Part shown: positions 1 through 8,689 of the stretch, piece after piece
Layout: each line of letters begins with the position of its first letter
Position numbering within the stretch: the first letter of the stretch is position 1
Assembly (NCBI GenBank): GCA_937139565.1
Contig: CAKZQH010000015.1
Coordinates: 1 to 45,021, forward strand
Reading direction: 5' to 3'
Length of the DNA stretch: 45,021 nt
DNA from: an uncultured Nitrospiraceae bacterium
Lineage (GTDB): Bacteria; Nitrospirota; Thermodesulfovibrionia; Thermodesulfovibrionales; Thermodesulfovibrionaceae
Made by a program: the position numbers and the translations under genes
The notes under the pieces: model-generated
Seen by the model: only the letters and a program-made list of their open reading frames with translations
Databases searched by the model: none
What the model was told of the DNA's origin: nothing

Positions 1-448
1 ATTCAGGCTGGTTGTGCAGAGGTGGAAGAAAGAGCAGATAGATTTATTTGATAGCGAGCCTTATTGTTACCATGTGATAGCAACTGACAGAGAAAGTTCA
101 GCAGAAGAAGTTGTATGGGAGTATAACAAGCGGGGGCAGATGGAGAATATCATTAAGGAATTAAAGAACGGGATAGGGATGGAGAGTTTACCCAGCGGAG
201 AATTTGGGGGAAATGCGATGTGGTTTTGTCTTGGAGTGCTTGCATATAATGTTTTTGTTTTGAAGAGGGAGCTTATTTTACCGCAAGAGTATAAGAACAA
301 GACTATAAGCACAATAAGGTGGTTTTTTATAGAGATAGCAGGGAAAATGGTAAAACATGGCAGAAGGCTATGGCTTCATGTATCAACCACAGTTGAGAAA
401 TTTAATCTTCTACTTCATATAAGAAAAAAAATAATGGCATTTGTATAA
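1..448 (+). mobile_element. IS1380-type transposase, C-terminal part (cut by window edge)
   Basis: The reading frame is open from base 2, so the protein enters from the left of the window; the GTG at 14 is just an internal codon. The visible ~148 residues resemble the end of an IS1380/IS4-type DDE transposase: a YNKRGQMENIIKELK segment (Tyr, Arg, Glu and Lys of the last catalytic block) and a following hydrophobic stretch (GGNAMWFCLGVLAYNVF), and a basic tail. Such enzymes cut and paste their own element. The final catalytic Glu is present (MEN). The stop at 446-448 is followed by an AT-rich gap before aroE; I could not find the element's terminal inverted repeat, so its right boundary is unknown. 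Whether the copy is intact cannot be judged here. Family assignment is from recognised motif pattern only. Confidence 0.72.
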
Positions 449-742
449 GAAGAGTATTTGCAAGATAAAATGATAAAAAAATAGAGCAATAAAAAACAAA
501 CACGGGTGAATATTGTCTAAAAAGGCAAGTTTGAGGTTAATTAATAGGTGAAAATTATAAAAAAGAGAGAAAAAAATAGGGAAAATTATTACGAAAAGGA
601 AGAAATAGGAGGACATAGAGGATAATTTTAATAAAAAATTGTCTTGAAAAGGGTTAAAATAAATCTGTCAGTTTTCTATCTCTATTTTTGGGGCAAGTCT
701 GAAGCTTGAGATAACGAAGAGTCGTTTGTTAGAATACTTGCC
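449..742. other. AT-rich intergenic region between IS tail and aroE
   Basis: No convincing gene. The two short minus-strand reading frames here are AT-rich and have no ribosome-binding site or family resemblance. The right end of the IS probably lies in the first 100-200 bases. The only functional signal I support is the aroE promoter at its right end (706-735). Confidence 0.5.
706..735 (+). promoter_or_regulatory. aroE promoter, predicted leaderless
   Basis: TTGAGA (706-711), an 18-base spacer, then TAGAAT (730-735) preceded by TGT, making an extended -10. Only 7 bases separate the -10 from the aroE ATG at 743, so transcription should start on or next to the start codon. No Shine-Dalgarno site is visible. 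Confidence 0.6.
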
Positions 743-1561
743 ATGATAACAGGAAAAACAAAAATAATAGGAATTTTTGGTGATCCAATTGAACATACCC
801 TTTCTCCGCTTATTCACAATGAAGCTTTTAGATGTCTCGAGCTTGATTACTGCTATGTGCCTTTTCATGTAAAGAGAGAAAATTTAAAGATAGCAGTTGA
901 GGCAATTAAAGCCCTTAATATAAAGGGAGTTAACATTACTGTACCTCATAAAGAGACAGTGATTTCCTATCTTGACGAACTCTCTGAAGAGGCAAAGGTA
1001 ATAGGCGCAGTAAATACCGTCTTAAATGAAGAGGGTAAGTTGAAAGGATTTAATACAGATGTGAAAGGATTCCTTTTGTCTTTAAAGGAAGAAGGAATTT
1101 CTGTTAGGAATAAAAATGTGCTTGTTATCGGTGCAGGTGGAGCTTCAAAGGCAGTTGTGTATGGACTTCTTAAAGAAGGAGGAAAAGTTTACATTTATAA
1201 TAGAACGAAATCAAAAGCTTTAGCCATAAAAGAGCAAATGAATAAATACGGATTTATTGAAGTTTTAAATAAGATTGAAGAGAATTTAAGCGATAAAGTT
1301 CAAATAATTATAAATGCCACATCGCTGGGTCTAAAAAAGGAAGATCCATTGCCCTTTGACCCTGAGATTTTAGATAGTAAACATGTTTACTACGATATAG
1401 TATATCCTGAAACTAAAATGATTAAAGAAGCCTCTAAGAGAGGTTGCAAGGCCATTGGTGGACTTGGGATGCTTATTTGGCAGGCTGCTTATGCCTTTGA
1501 AATATGGACGCAAATTAAAGCTCCTCTTGAAGCTATGAAAAAATTTTTAAATACCTATTGA
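743..1561 (+). CDS. aroE: Shikimate dehydrogenase
   Basis: Reduces 3-dehydroshikimate to shikimate with NADPH in the cytoplasmic chorismate pathway. The 272 residues match the usual AroE length. Visible motifs: the substrate loop SPLIHN (about 21-26), catalytic Lys70 in VPHKE, Asp106 in FNTDVKG, the nucleotide-binding GAGGAS (130-135), the NADP-specificity NRTKSK (153-158), and the C-terminal [10 protein letters not shown] that closes the active site. The ATG at 743 is chosen because it begins the standard [10 protein letters not shown] fold. It stands alone between an IS remnant and the pilus operon, and the pilM promoter overlaps its stop codon. Products feed aromatic amino acids, consistent with trpBA elsewhere in the window. 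Confidence 0.95.
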   Translation: MITGKTKIIGIFGDPIEHTLSPLIHNEAFRCLELDYCYVPFHVKRENLKIAVEAIKALNIKGVNITVPHKETVISYLDELSEEAKVIGAVNTVLNEEGKLKGFNTDVKGFLLSLKEEGISVRNKNVLVIGAGGASKAVVYGLLKEGGKVYIYNRTKSKALAIKEQMNKYGFIEVLNKIEENLSDKVQIIINATSLGLKKEDPLPFDPEILDSKHVYYDIVYPETKMIKEASKRGCKAIGGLGMLIWQAAYAFEIWTQIKAPLEAMKKFLNTY

Positions 1562-1586
1562 CAAAATATTAATTTTTTGATACAAA
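1558..1586 (+). promoter_or_regulatory. pilM operon promoter, predicted near-leaderless
   Basis: A perfect TTGACA (1558-1563) overlapping the aroE stop, a 17-base spacer, and TACAAA (1581-1586) preceded by TGA as an extended -10. The pilM ATG at 1596 is 9 bases after the -10. This separates the pilus operon from aroE transcription. A start-stop pair ATG-TAA sits at 1591-1596, directly before the pilM start. Confidence 0.65.
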
Positions 1587-1595
1587 ACAGATGTA

Positions 1596-2534
1596 ATGAT
1601 TTTTGGTATTGAAATAGAAACATCATCAATTAAGATAGCTCAGGTAGGTAAAAAATATGAGCTTCTAAATTGGGAAATCATCGATGTTCCAGAGGGAGTA
1701 TTATCAACAGAAGGCGTTCTTGACATTGATGCTCTTGTAAAAAATATTTCAAAGATTCTAGTTAAGTTTGAAGTAAAAAATCCTCAGGTAGCATTTGCAG
1801 TTTCAGGTCCAACAGATACAGCGGTCAGAATTTTAAAGCTTCCCTACATTGGTAGAGATGAGATTGAAACAAATCTTCCATTTGAACTTGACAAATATAT
1901 TCCTTTCAACGTTAAAGAAGTTTATTACGATTTTCACATATTGAATCAATCAAAGGAGAAAGGGTTTTCAGAGATTCTTGTAGCTGTAGCAACAAAAAAA
2001 ATAATAGATGAATATACTACTATTTTTGAAAAAGCAGGAATGTCTCCTGTTTTGGTTGACATTTCAGCTTTAGCGCTTTATAATTTGTATGAACTAAATT
2101 ATTTAGATCATCATGCTGTTGTAGTTATCAATATTGGAGAAAATTTCATTAATTTTGCAATAGCTAAAAAAAATATGCCCCTTTACATTAGAGATAGCAC
2201 AAATGCTTTTGATATGAAGATGTTCAAGGATAATGAGAATGAGATAAGAAATTTTGCTGATGAAGTGGCTTCAGAAATATATAGACAGATTGAATACTTT
2301 AAAAGCTTCATGGCAGAAGAAAATGTCAAAAAGATATATATTACTGGGTATCCTACAATTTATCCTGTTTTCATCTCCTCTTTGCAAGAAAGACTTGATC
2401 AGGAAATTTTACTCTTCGATCCCTTTAGAAAAATTAAAATAAACAAAAAAATAGAAGCAAAAATGCAAAAATATGCTCACCTATCAGCTGTCTCTATTGG
2501 TTTATCCCTAAGAGGAACGGAGAAGATAAAATGA
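1596..2534 (+). CDS. pilM: Type IV pilus assembly ATPase-like protein PilM
   Basis: Cytoplasmic actin-fold protein that binds the N-terminal tail of PilN and couples the inner-membrane platform to the assembly motor. The 312 residues open with FGIEIETSSIKIAQV, the phosphate-1 strand typical of PilM, and contain the second actin-like domain segment with VVVINIGENFINFAIA (about 170-185). The length is slightly below the usual ~350. The start is the ATG just after the strong promoter. It overlaps pilN by 4 bases (ATGA), indicating translational coupling. It is first of the conserved pilM-N-O-P-Q order, which makes the assignment firm. Confidence 0.93.
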   Translation: MIFGIEIETSSIKIAQVGKKYELLNWEIIDVPEGVLSTEGVLDIDALVKNISKILVKFEVKNPQVAFAVSGPTDTAVRILKLPYIGRDEIETNLPFELDKYIPFNVKEVYYDFHILNQSKEKGFSEILVAVATKKIIDEYTTIFEKAGMSPVLVDISALALYNLYELNYLDHHAVVVINIGENFINFAIAKKNMPLYIRDSTNAFDMKMFKDNENEIRNFADEVASEIYRQIEYFKSFMAEENVKKIYITGYPTIYPVFISSLQERLDQEILLFDPFRKIKINKKIEAKMQKYAHLSAVSIGLSLRGTEKIK

Positions 2535-3151
2535 TAAAGATAAATCTTCTTCCCAAAAAAGATACTAAAAGGTCAGCCTCAAGAGATGCTGGGGTTGAAA
2601 TTTCAAAAGAGAGTTTTATTAAATTAGCATTGCCTTTGTCAATAACTTTACTCTTAATTTTAGCAGTTTTTGCTTACATAGAAATAAGTAAGAAGCAACT
2701 TAAAAATGAAATAGAAAGAAATAAAAAAACCTTTATAGAACTTCAAGATAAAATTGAGCAGGTAAAAAACTTTGAATCAATGAACAAGGAGATTGAGACT
2801 AAAACCAAGCTTATCGAGAACCTAAAAAATAAGCAACAGGTACCCCTTATAATTCTTGTCTCAGTAGCTAAAAATTTACCTGATGGTGTTTGGCTAACAG
2901 AATTGTCTTTTGGTATGCCTGATAAAAGCCAATCTGGAAGATCTTCTGACAAGGAAACAGAGAAGTTAGCAGAGAAAAATGTAATAACTGTAAAGGGTTT
3001 TGGTTTTTCTAATTTGAATATTGTCTCTTTCATTGAATCTTTAAAGAAAGTTTCTGAATTTACCGATATTAATCTTGTAGAAACTCTGCAAGCTGAATAT
3101 GAGAAGGTGCCGGTATATAGATTTGTTTTAAATTTCAAAATAAGGGATTAA
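2531..3151 (+). CDS. pilN: Type IV pilus inner-membrane protein PilN
   Basis: Bitopic inner-membrane protein of the alignment complex. The N-terminus MIKINLLPKK carries the conserved INLLP motif that docks into PilM. One membrane helix follows at about 31-52, then a charged coiled coil (about 55-90) and a small periplasmic ferredoxin-like domain up to residue 206. Length and layout are standard for PilN. It overlaps pilM by 4 bases and is one base from pilO, so the three are probably made in stoichiometric amounts. Confidence 0.92.
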   Translation: MIKINLLPKKDTKRSASRDAGVEISKESFIKLALPLSITLLLILAVFAYIEISKKQLKNEIERNKKTFIELQDKIEQVKNFESMNKEIETKTKLIENLKNKQQVPLIILVSVAKNLPDGVWLTELSFGMPDKSQSGRSSDKETEKLAEKNVITVKGFGFSNLNIVSFIESLKKVSEFTDINLVETLQAEYEKVPVYRFVLNFKIRD

Positions 3152-3152
3152 A

Positions 3153-3779
3153 ATGGAGATTGGTAGTATTTCAAAGAGAAATAGAATTTTATTGATGATA
3201 GTTTTACCGCTGGCACTAATCATGGTTTTTTATTCGTTTTATTTTAATGATAATTTTGAATCTTTAAACAAATTAAAAAATGAAGCTCAGACCATCAAAA
3301 ATGATATAAATAGAGCAAATCAAATTATAGCAAAGTATGAACAAATAAAAGCTGCTAATATTGAATTGCAAAGAAAGATGGAATACTTAAAAACCCTATT
3401 GCCAATGGAAACAGAAGTTTCATACGTATTAAGAAAAGTGTCAGAACAGGGTATTCAGAAAGGATTACAAGTTACACTTTGGAGGCCTAAGGGTAAAATT
3501 GTTCATGAATCTATGGAAATTTACGAGATACCTGTAGAAGTTAGAATGAAAGGTAAATATCAGACGTTTGGGTCATTTTTCGCTGAAATAGCAAAAATTG
3601 AAAGAATAGTTAACATTAACAGTATCCATTTAAAGGCAGGAAATATCGATGACAGAGGTGAAATTAAGTTAGTAGGAGATCCTACGAATCTTAATGCTGA
3701 GTTGGTAGTTACTACTTACTCATTAATACCTGAGGAAGAAAAGAAGAAATTAAAAGAGGAGAAAGCGAAGAAACAATAG
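3153..3779 (+). CDS. pilO: Type IV pilus inner-membrane protein PilO
   Basis: Partner of PilN in the periplasmic alignment complex. It has a single membrane helix at about 12-31 (ILLMIVLPLALIMVFYSFYF), a coiled coil at about 38-80 and a C-terminal ferredoxin-like domain (about 85-190) that ends in a very lysine/glutamate-rich tail. At 208 residues it is normal for PilO. It abuts pilP with no gap: the stop ends at 3779 and the pilP ATG starts at 3780. Confidence 0.92.
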   Translation: MEIGSISKRNRILLMIVLPLALIMVFYSFYFNDNFESLNKLKNEAQTIKNDINRANQIIAKYEQIKAANIELQRKMEYLKTLLPMETEVSYVLRKVSEQGIQKGLQVTLWRPKGKIVHESMEIYEIPVEVRMKGKYQTFGSFFAEIAKIERIVNINSIHLKAGNIDDRGEIKLVGDPTNLNAELVVTTYSLIPEEEKKKLKEEKAKKQ

Positions 3780-4286
3780 ATGGATAAGAAGAAAATTTAT
3801 TTATTAATATTTTTGTGTGCGGTTTTAATATTTTATGTACTATATAATCTTACTCTGAAGCAGAGCTATGTTGAAAAGAAAGATGTAATTACCCAAAAAA
3901 CTGTTCTGCCTTCAAAATTGGAAAAAAGTACTAAAGAGGGACCTCAGGAAAAATTTTCTATTTATGAATTAGTGAATTTAAAAGATCCATTTCAACCACA
4001 AATAATAAGAAAAGAGCTTAATAAAGGTTTATCACCACTTGAGAGTTATGATATTGAGGAGCTTAAGCTTATGGGTATTGTAAGAGATAATAGAGGCTTC
4101 AGCGCTTTAATTAAAACACCTGATGGACGACACTTTGTTGTGAGAGAGAAAGATAAAATAGGATTACATGGAGGACATGTGAGTAGAATATCTAACGATA
4201 ATATAGAAATTAAAGAATATACTAAATCATATACGGGTGAAGTTTTACTAACAAAAAAGATTTTGAAATTAAGATCGGAGGAGTAA
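3780..4286 (+). CDS. pilP: Type IV pilus assembly protein PilP
   Basis: Links the PilN/PilO complex to the PilQ secretin across the periplasm. The 168 residues have an N-terminal hydrophobic segment (about 5-25), a flexible region with the LKDPFQP motif typical of PilP (about 72-78), and a C-terminal HR-type beta domain (LKLMGIVRDNRGFSALI onward). Classic PilP is a lipoprotein; here the only early Cys (residue 13) is preceded by Leu rather than a small residue, so a lipobox is not convincing and the protein may stay anchored by its helix. Order and motifs make the call secure. Confidence 0.9.
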   Translation: MDKKKIYLLIFLCAVLIFYVLYNLTLKQSYVEKKDVITQKTVLPSKLEKSTKEGPQEKFSIYELVNLKDPFQPQIIRKELNKGLSPLESYDIEELKLMGIVRDNRGFSALIKTPDGRHFVVREKDKIGLHGGHVSRISNDNIEIKEYTKSYTGEVLLTKKILKLRSEE

Positions 4287-4288
4287 CT

Positions 4289-6442
4289 ATGATAAAAAAG
4301 AGTATTGTTTTAAACGTCTTCATTTGGATATTTTCATTGATCTTATTTACCTCATATTTAGAAGCTGGAGAGATAACTTCAGTTGATTTAGAAGGTTACA
4401 ATCTTAAGATAAAAATTTCAGAAAAATTTGAATATAAAATCATCCCTCAAGAAGACCCATTTAAAATTAAAATTGAACTTTATAACACTGAGCCTGGAAT
4501 TCTCAAGAAAAAAATGCTTTTTCATGAAGGAATTGTAAGTGAAGTCTCTGCTCATTTAATGGATAAATTATGCATGATAGAAATTTTATTATCTGAGCCT
4601 ATTGAAGCAGAGATAACTTCTGAAGGAGAAAATTTGGTTATTTCATTTGATTCAGATAAAAAAGCAGATAATAAAATAACGGCCGATAAAAGGGAGTCAA
4701 AAATAATAGACATTCTCATGGAAAAATCTGAATCCGGATATGAGATATCAATTTTAGGAGATGGTGATATTCCTGAACCAAAGGTTGTGAAAGATGAAGG
4801 ATTGGTGAATTTGATATTTTCAGATGTAGTGATAGATACAGAGCCATCAAAGGATATACCAGTTTTCTTTAAAAAAGAAGGTAACAAATTGCTCCTTAGC
4901 TTTCAAATAGAAAAAGGAGCAGAAGCAGATGTAATGTATTTCGGAGATGAAATCCTTTTGAAGGTTAATAAGCAAGATACATCAGATAAAAAGAAAAATT
5001 TAAAAATAGAAGCTTTAGATAAAAAAATAGAATTAACCTCAGAAAATCCAGCGCCTAAAGAGAAAACAATATCTCTTGACCTGCAAGATGCTGACCTCGT
5101 AGGTGCTTTCAGGTTGCTTGCTGATGCAGGAGGATACAATTTAGTAGTTCATCCAAATGTACGCGGTAAGGTTACCTTAAAACTTAAAAACATACCTATA
5201 TTGAAAGCTTTTGATATAATTTGCAGAAATTACAATCTTATTCAACTTGAAGATGAAAATTTTATTAGAATAATTCCAGCTGATGCCTATCTTATTGAGC
5301 TTGTACTTGAAAAAAGAGTAACGAAAATTTACAAGCTCAAGCATGTTAGACCTTCAGAGATTATTAAGAGAACAGAGGAAATAAGAACTGTACTTGCTGA
5401 TGCGAGAATATTTCAATTTTTCAATATTGAGACAATACAATTACAGGAGCAAAAAGATAAGTTAGATGTTCTATTTCCTTATAAGGTTACAGAAATTAAA
5501 GAAAAAACCGAGACAGAAAGAAGTATAAGATATAAAACTGCCACTGAGGAGAGAGAGGAAAAATATGTTAAGATCATTGGTATAGCTATAGATGAAAGAA
5601 CTGGTTCCCTTGTTATAAATGCTCCTGTCTCAATGCACAAAATCATAGAAGATGTTATAGCTAAAATAGATGTTCCACAAAAACAAGTTTTATTTGAAGC
5701 AAGGATTATAGAAGTAAGTAGTTCCTTTTCTAAAAGTTTGGGATTTGAATGGGGAATTAGATGGTCTCCACCGGATTCAAGAACAACAATAGTAGGTTCC
5801 CAAGCTGGAACTATAGCAGGCGGAACAACACCGGTTGCCATTAATTTACCTGCCTCCACTGGAAATGTTAGCACTTCATCTTCAGCTTTCACCTTAGGCT
5901 ATATAAATGCTTCAGGAACATTTGCACTTGATTTAAGAATTTCAGCTTTACAGCAATCAGGTAAAGGAAAGGTCGTAGCAAATCCTAAAATAATTGTGAT
6001 GGATAACCAAATAGCAAGAATTACACAGGGAGAAACAGTTCCCTATGCAGAAAAGGTTTTAACAGAAACAGGATATGATATAGCAACTTCTTTTAAAGAT
6101 ATTGGGATAGCTCTTTCTTTAACTCCAAGAATAATAGATGAGGAAAATTTAAATGTTTATCTGTATTTTGAAAAGGAAGAATTAATTGGTTTTAGAGAAA
6201 TTGCCACAAATATTTTAGCACCACAAACTGTTAAACTTTCTGGTAGCACTGAGGTTAAAGTAAAAGATGGAGAAACTCTTGTCTTAGGCGGAATTTATAA
6301 AAAAATAGATAATATTACAGATTCAAGGGTTCCCGGGCTGGGAGATATTCCATTAGTTGGAGAGCTTTTTAAGAAGACTGGAAGAGATGAGAATATTTAC
6401 GAGGTATTAATTTTTATTACTCCAAGAATTCTTAAAAATTAA
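4289..6442 (+). CDS. pilQ: Type IV pilus secretin PilQ
   Basis: Outer-membrane pore for the pilus fibre. The 717 residues begin with a signal peptide (to about residue 26), then two AMIN-like beta domains (about 28-110 and 140-220) that bind peptidoglycan, an STN/N0 domain (about 262-320, ISLDLQDADLVGAFRLLAD), an N1 domain with an unusual charged insertion (about 370-430), and the secretin core (about 460-715) ending with VPGLGDIPLVGELFK and a terminal FITPRILKN. Its Shine-Dalgarno site GGAGG lies just upstream at the pilP stop. This is the last gene of the pilMNOPQ set. Confidence 0.95.
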   Translation: MIKKSIVLNVFIWIFSLILFTSYLEAGEITSVDLEGYNLKIKISEKFEYKIIPQEDPFKIKIELYNTEPGILKKKMLFHEGIVSEVSAHLMDKLCMIEILLSEPIEAEITSEGENLVISFDSDKKADNKITADKRESKIIDILMEKSESGYEISILGDGDIPEPKVVKDEGLVNLIFSDVVIDTEPSKDIPVFFKKEGNKLLLSFQIEKGAEADVMYFGDEILLKVNKQDTSDKKKNLKIEALDKKIELTSENPAPKEKTISLDLQDADLVGAFRLLADAGGYNLVVHPNVRGKVTLKLKNIPILKAFDIICRNYNLIQLEDENFIRIIPADAYLIELVLEKRVTKIYKLKHVRPSEIIKRTEEIRTVLADARIFQFFNIETIQLQEQKDKLDVLFPYKVTEIKEKTETERSIRYKTATEEREEKYVKIIGIAIDERTGSLVINAPVSMHKIIEDVIAKIDVPQKQVLFEARIIEVSSSFSKSLGFEWGIRWSPPDSRTTIVGSQAGTIAGGTTPVAINLPASTGNVSTSSSAFTLGYINASGTFALDLRISALQQSGKGKVVANPKIIVMDNQIARITQGETVPYAEKVLTETGYDIATSFKDIGIALSLTPRIIDEENLNVYLYFEKEELIGFREIATNILAPQTVKLSGSTEVKVKDGETLVLGGIYKKIDNITDSRVPGLGDIPLVGELFKKTGRDENIYEVLIFITPRILKN

Positions 6443-6451
6443 AATTCTTAT

Positions 6452-7096
6452 ATGCGCATTCTCCTCATAGAGGATGACCGAATTTTAGGTGAAACTCTAA
6501 AAGATTACCTATCACTAAACGGTATAGATACTGTCTGGATATGGGATGAAAGAGAACTTCCAAAAATAATAAAAAAATATGAATTCGATGTATTAGTTAT
6601 CGACCTTATTTTAAAATTTACCTCTGGAGAGAACATAATTTCAGCCCTAAGAAACTCAGGAATTCAAGATCCTATCATTGTAATTACTGCGAAGAGAGGA
6701 ATAAATGATAAAGAAAATTGTTTTTTAAGGGGAGCTGATGACTATCTTACCAAACCATTTGATTTAAAGGAATTCCTTTTAAGACTAAAAGCTTTAAGTA
6801 AGAGAAAACATTTAGAAAGCATAATAAAAATAGGTGATATTGTGATCAATCTTGATGCTAAGACCGTGCACCGAGGAGATAAAGAGATTAAACTTTCAAA
6901 AAATGCCTGGGAGTTACTGTCACTATTAATTAAAAAAAGAGGAGAGGTGGTTGATTCTGAAACTATTCTTAATTATATTTGGCCTGATAGAGAGGTCGGA
7001 GAAGAGATTGTAAGGGCATATATAAAAGAATTACGCAAGATACTTCCATCGGACAGTATAAAAACCTATCCTGGTAGAGGTTATAGATTAATTTGA
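6452..7096 (+). CDS. OmpR/PhoB-family response regulator
   Basis: DNA-binding regulator of a two-component pair. Receiver domain (about 1-115): acidic pocket Asp8/Asp9, phospho-acceptor Asp51 (VIDL), Thr79 and Lys101 (LTKPF) are all present, so it should be phosphorylated. A winged-helix domain (about 125-214) ends in the characteristic YPGRGYRLI. The gene starts 9 bases after pilQ and overlaps the kinase by 4 bases (TTGA). Its position between pilQ and pilA suggests, without proof, that it controls pilin expression or twitching. This differs from the NtrC-type PilR known in Pseudomonas and Geobacter relatives. Confidence 0.9.
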   Translation: MRILLIEDDRILGETLKDYLSLNGIDTVWIWDERELPKIIKKYEFDVLVIDLILKFTSGENIISALRNSGIQDPIIVITAKRGINDKENCFLRGADDYLTKPFDLKEFLLRLKALSKRKHLESIIKIGDIVINLDAKTVHRGDKEIKLSKNAWELLSLLIKKRGEVVDSETILNYIWPDREVGEEIVRAYIKELRKILPSDSIKTYPGRGYRLI

Positions 7097-7932
7097 AGTT
7101 TCAAGTTAAAATCATTCTTGCATTTACACTTGTAATGAGTGTAATTCTCTTTTATATGAATATAACCATAATAAATTTTGTTTCAGAAATAAAAGCTGAT
7201 ATTATCATTGAAAAAAAGAATAGTCCTAATCTAGAAGAATTTTTAGAGTTGCAATTTGATGAATATTTAAAGAATATGATTTTATGGGAACTACTCTTGG
7301 TATTAACACTAATGCTAATTCTTCACAAAATTGTTGATTACATGACTAAAAGAGAAAATCAGTATAAAGATTTTTTAGAACTTGTCCTTCTAATAGTATC
7401 TCATAGGTTCGGAAATTTTCTTGCTGCACAAAGGGGCAATATTGATATTCTGAAAACAAAACATGATCAAAGGGCTCTTGATAGACTTGAGAAAAGTTAT
7501 AATTTTCTTCATGATGACATAAATAGAATCATGGATAATATAAATCGTTTTAAAGAGTTTTCCCCAATTAAGGAAAAAATCAACCTCAAACATATACTCG
7601 AAAAAGTTTTAAATGTTATGACCATATCTAGACCGCTGAAAATATTCTCAGAAAATGTGACGATTTATGGAAATTCTCAGATAATTGAAAACATAATTCT
7701 CTCGTTATTTGAAAATGCCGTTAAGTATTCTAAGGAAAGCATTAAAATAAGACTTACCACGAGTTACTTAGCCATCAGAAATGATGTATCCCCTTCGGAT
7801 GTATCATATTCACATAAAAAAGGTTCAGGAATAGGTCTTAAAATTGCTGAAGCTCTGGCAAATAAAGAAGGATACAAAATTAAATACCGATTAAAAAACG
7901 ATCATTTCATCGTTCTGTTTAAATTTAGATAA
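7093..7932 (+). CDS. Membrane histidine kinase, atypical H-box
   Basis: Sensor kinase partner of the preceding regulator. The start is a TTG overlapping the regulator stop. It has two membrane helices (about 7-30 and 62-80) enclosing a short ~30-residue periplasmic segment, so no real sensor domain. The probable phospho-acceptor is His104 in VSHRFGNFLA, which lacks the usual E-x-R-x-P after the His. The ATPase domain has an N-box with Asn208 (LFENAVKYS) and a G-box GSGIGL (244-249), while the Asp-rich G1 box is replaced by RNDVSPSD. At 279 residues it is short. Likely a kinase, but of an uncommon subgroup. Confidence 0.85.
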   Translation: MKFQVKIILAFTLVMSVILFYMNITIINFVSEIKADIIIEKKNSPNLEEFLELQFDEYLKNMILWELLLVLTLMLILHKIVDYMTKRENQYKDFLELVLLIVSHRFGNFLAAQRGNIDILKTKHDQRALDRLEKSYNFLHDDINRIMDNINRFKEFSPIKEKINLKHILEKVLNVMTISRPLKIFSENVTIYGNSQIIENIILSLFENAVKYSKESIKIRLTTSYLAIRNDVSPSDVSYSHKKGSGIGLKIAEALANKEGYKIKYRLKNDHFIVLFKFR

Positions 7933-8257
7933 ACTATGCTTACCTTTTTTTGTTTACCCTAAATTTCAACTAAAGTTTTATTTATGTGTATGGAGAGATA
8001 TTTCAGATCTTGCTTTTCAATCCAAGGTTTTTTTGGGGCTAATTGGTTAGAGTTAGAGCTTTTATTACTTCTACGATTTAAATATCCCAATCAGTCTTTT
8101 ATTTTTCTTTTATTATGCCCCTTAATTTTTATTATAATTTTAACTTTTCACGAAATTTTCACAACCTTTTGGATTATTTTTTATAAAATTTTATTAAGAA
8201 AATTTATGCTAAAAGTGGCTTCCTTTGGAAGCTCTAATTAAAAGAGGAGGTTTAAAG
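7933..8257 (+). other. pilA upstream region with 5' leader hairpin
   Basis: AT-rich gap before pilA. An 85-codon frame at 7984-8241 is rejected as a gene: it is hydrophobic by composition only and has no ribosome-binding site. The region holds the pilA promoter (8158-8187), a second possible -10 TATAAT at 8133-8138, and a GCTTCC-TTT-GGAAGC hairpin at 8218-8232 that would sit in the mRNA leader just ahead of the ribosome-binding site. Confidence 0.5.
8158..8187 (+). promoter_or_regulatory. Candidate pilA promoter
   Basis: TTCACA (8158-8163), an 18-base spacer and TATAAA (8182-8187); five of six bases match the consensus in each box. It would give a leader of about 60 bases containing the hairpin at 8218-8232. 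I see no -24/-12 sigma-54 site, which controls pilA in several other bacteria. Confidence 0.5.
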
Positions 8258-8650
8258 ATGAAAAGATTATTCATTCGGGAGCAGAAAGGATTTACCCTAA
8301 TCGAACTACTCATTGTTGTAGCTATCATCGCAATTCTTGCAGCCATAGCTATTCCTCAATTTGGTAAGTACAGAAAAAGAGCTGCAGCTGATCAGGTTTT
8401 ATCTGATGCAAGAAACTGTGTCACAGAAGTTGTTGCCGAAATAACCAGGGCTCAAATGGCTGGTCAAAACCCCACCACATTTTCATTCAACAATACTTCT
8501 CCAAATACTTCTACCTGCACCATTACAGCTGAAGCACCATATGATACTGTAACTTGTGCTTGCACAGGACAAAATGCAGCTGCAGGAGTTACATGCACAG
8601 TTACCCAAACAACTACTGGCTCAAGTGCTAAATGTACAGGAGTTGATTAA
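8258..8650 (+). CDS. pilA: Major type IV pilin PilA
   Basis: Structural subunit of the pilus. I start at ATG 8258, which has an ideal GAGGAGG (8244-8250) seven bases upstream, rather than the in-frame TTG at 8225. The product is 130 residues: an 11-residue basic leader ending KG, cleavage before [22 protein letters not shown], Glu5 of the mature protein present, then a short globular domain rich in Thr, Asn and Ala with several Cys that can form disulfides. A strong terminator follows at once. Size and the single long N-terminal helix fit the short class of bacterial pilins. Confidence 0.93.
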   Translation: MKRLFIREQKGFTLIELLIVVAIIAILAAIAIPQFGKYRKRAAADQVLSDARNCVTEVVAEITRAQMAGQNPTTFSFNNTSPNTSTCTITAEAPYDTVTCACTGQNAAAGVTCTVTQTTTGSSAKCTGVD

Positions 8651-8680
8651 AAAAAGGAGGGCGAATGCCCTCCTTTTTTT
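8649..8680 (+). terminator. Strong intrinsic terminator after pilA
   Basis: Perfect 14-base stem: ascending arm 8649-8662, loop GAAT (8663-8666), descending arm 8667-8680 ending in seven T. It starts inside the pilA stop codon and ends 9 bases before the next pilin gene, so it should limit read-through from pilA into the minor pilins. Because the A-run and T-run also pair, it could work in both directions. Confidence 0.9.
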
Positions 8681-8689
8681 AATAATAAA

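Noticed and set aside
2743-3138. 131-codon minus-strand frame
   Set aside because: Antisense to pilN, no start signals or family resemblance.
5479-5892. 137-codon minus-strand frame
   Set aside because: Antisense to pilQ; a shadow of the secretin codons.
7984-8241. 85-codon frame before pilA
   Set aside because: Very hydrophobic by AT-rich composition only, no ribosome-binding site, contains the pilA promoter.
8100-8257. Sigma-54 promoter before pilA
   Set aside because: No TGGCAC-N5-TTGC-like pair is seen; a sigma-70-like pair fits better.
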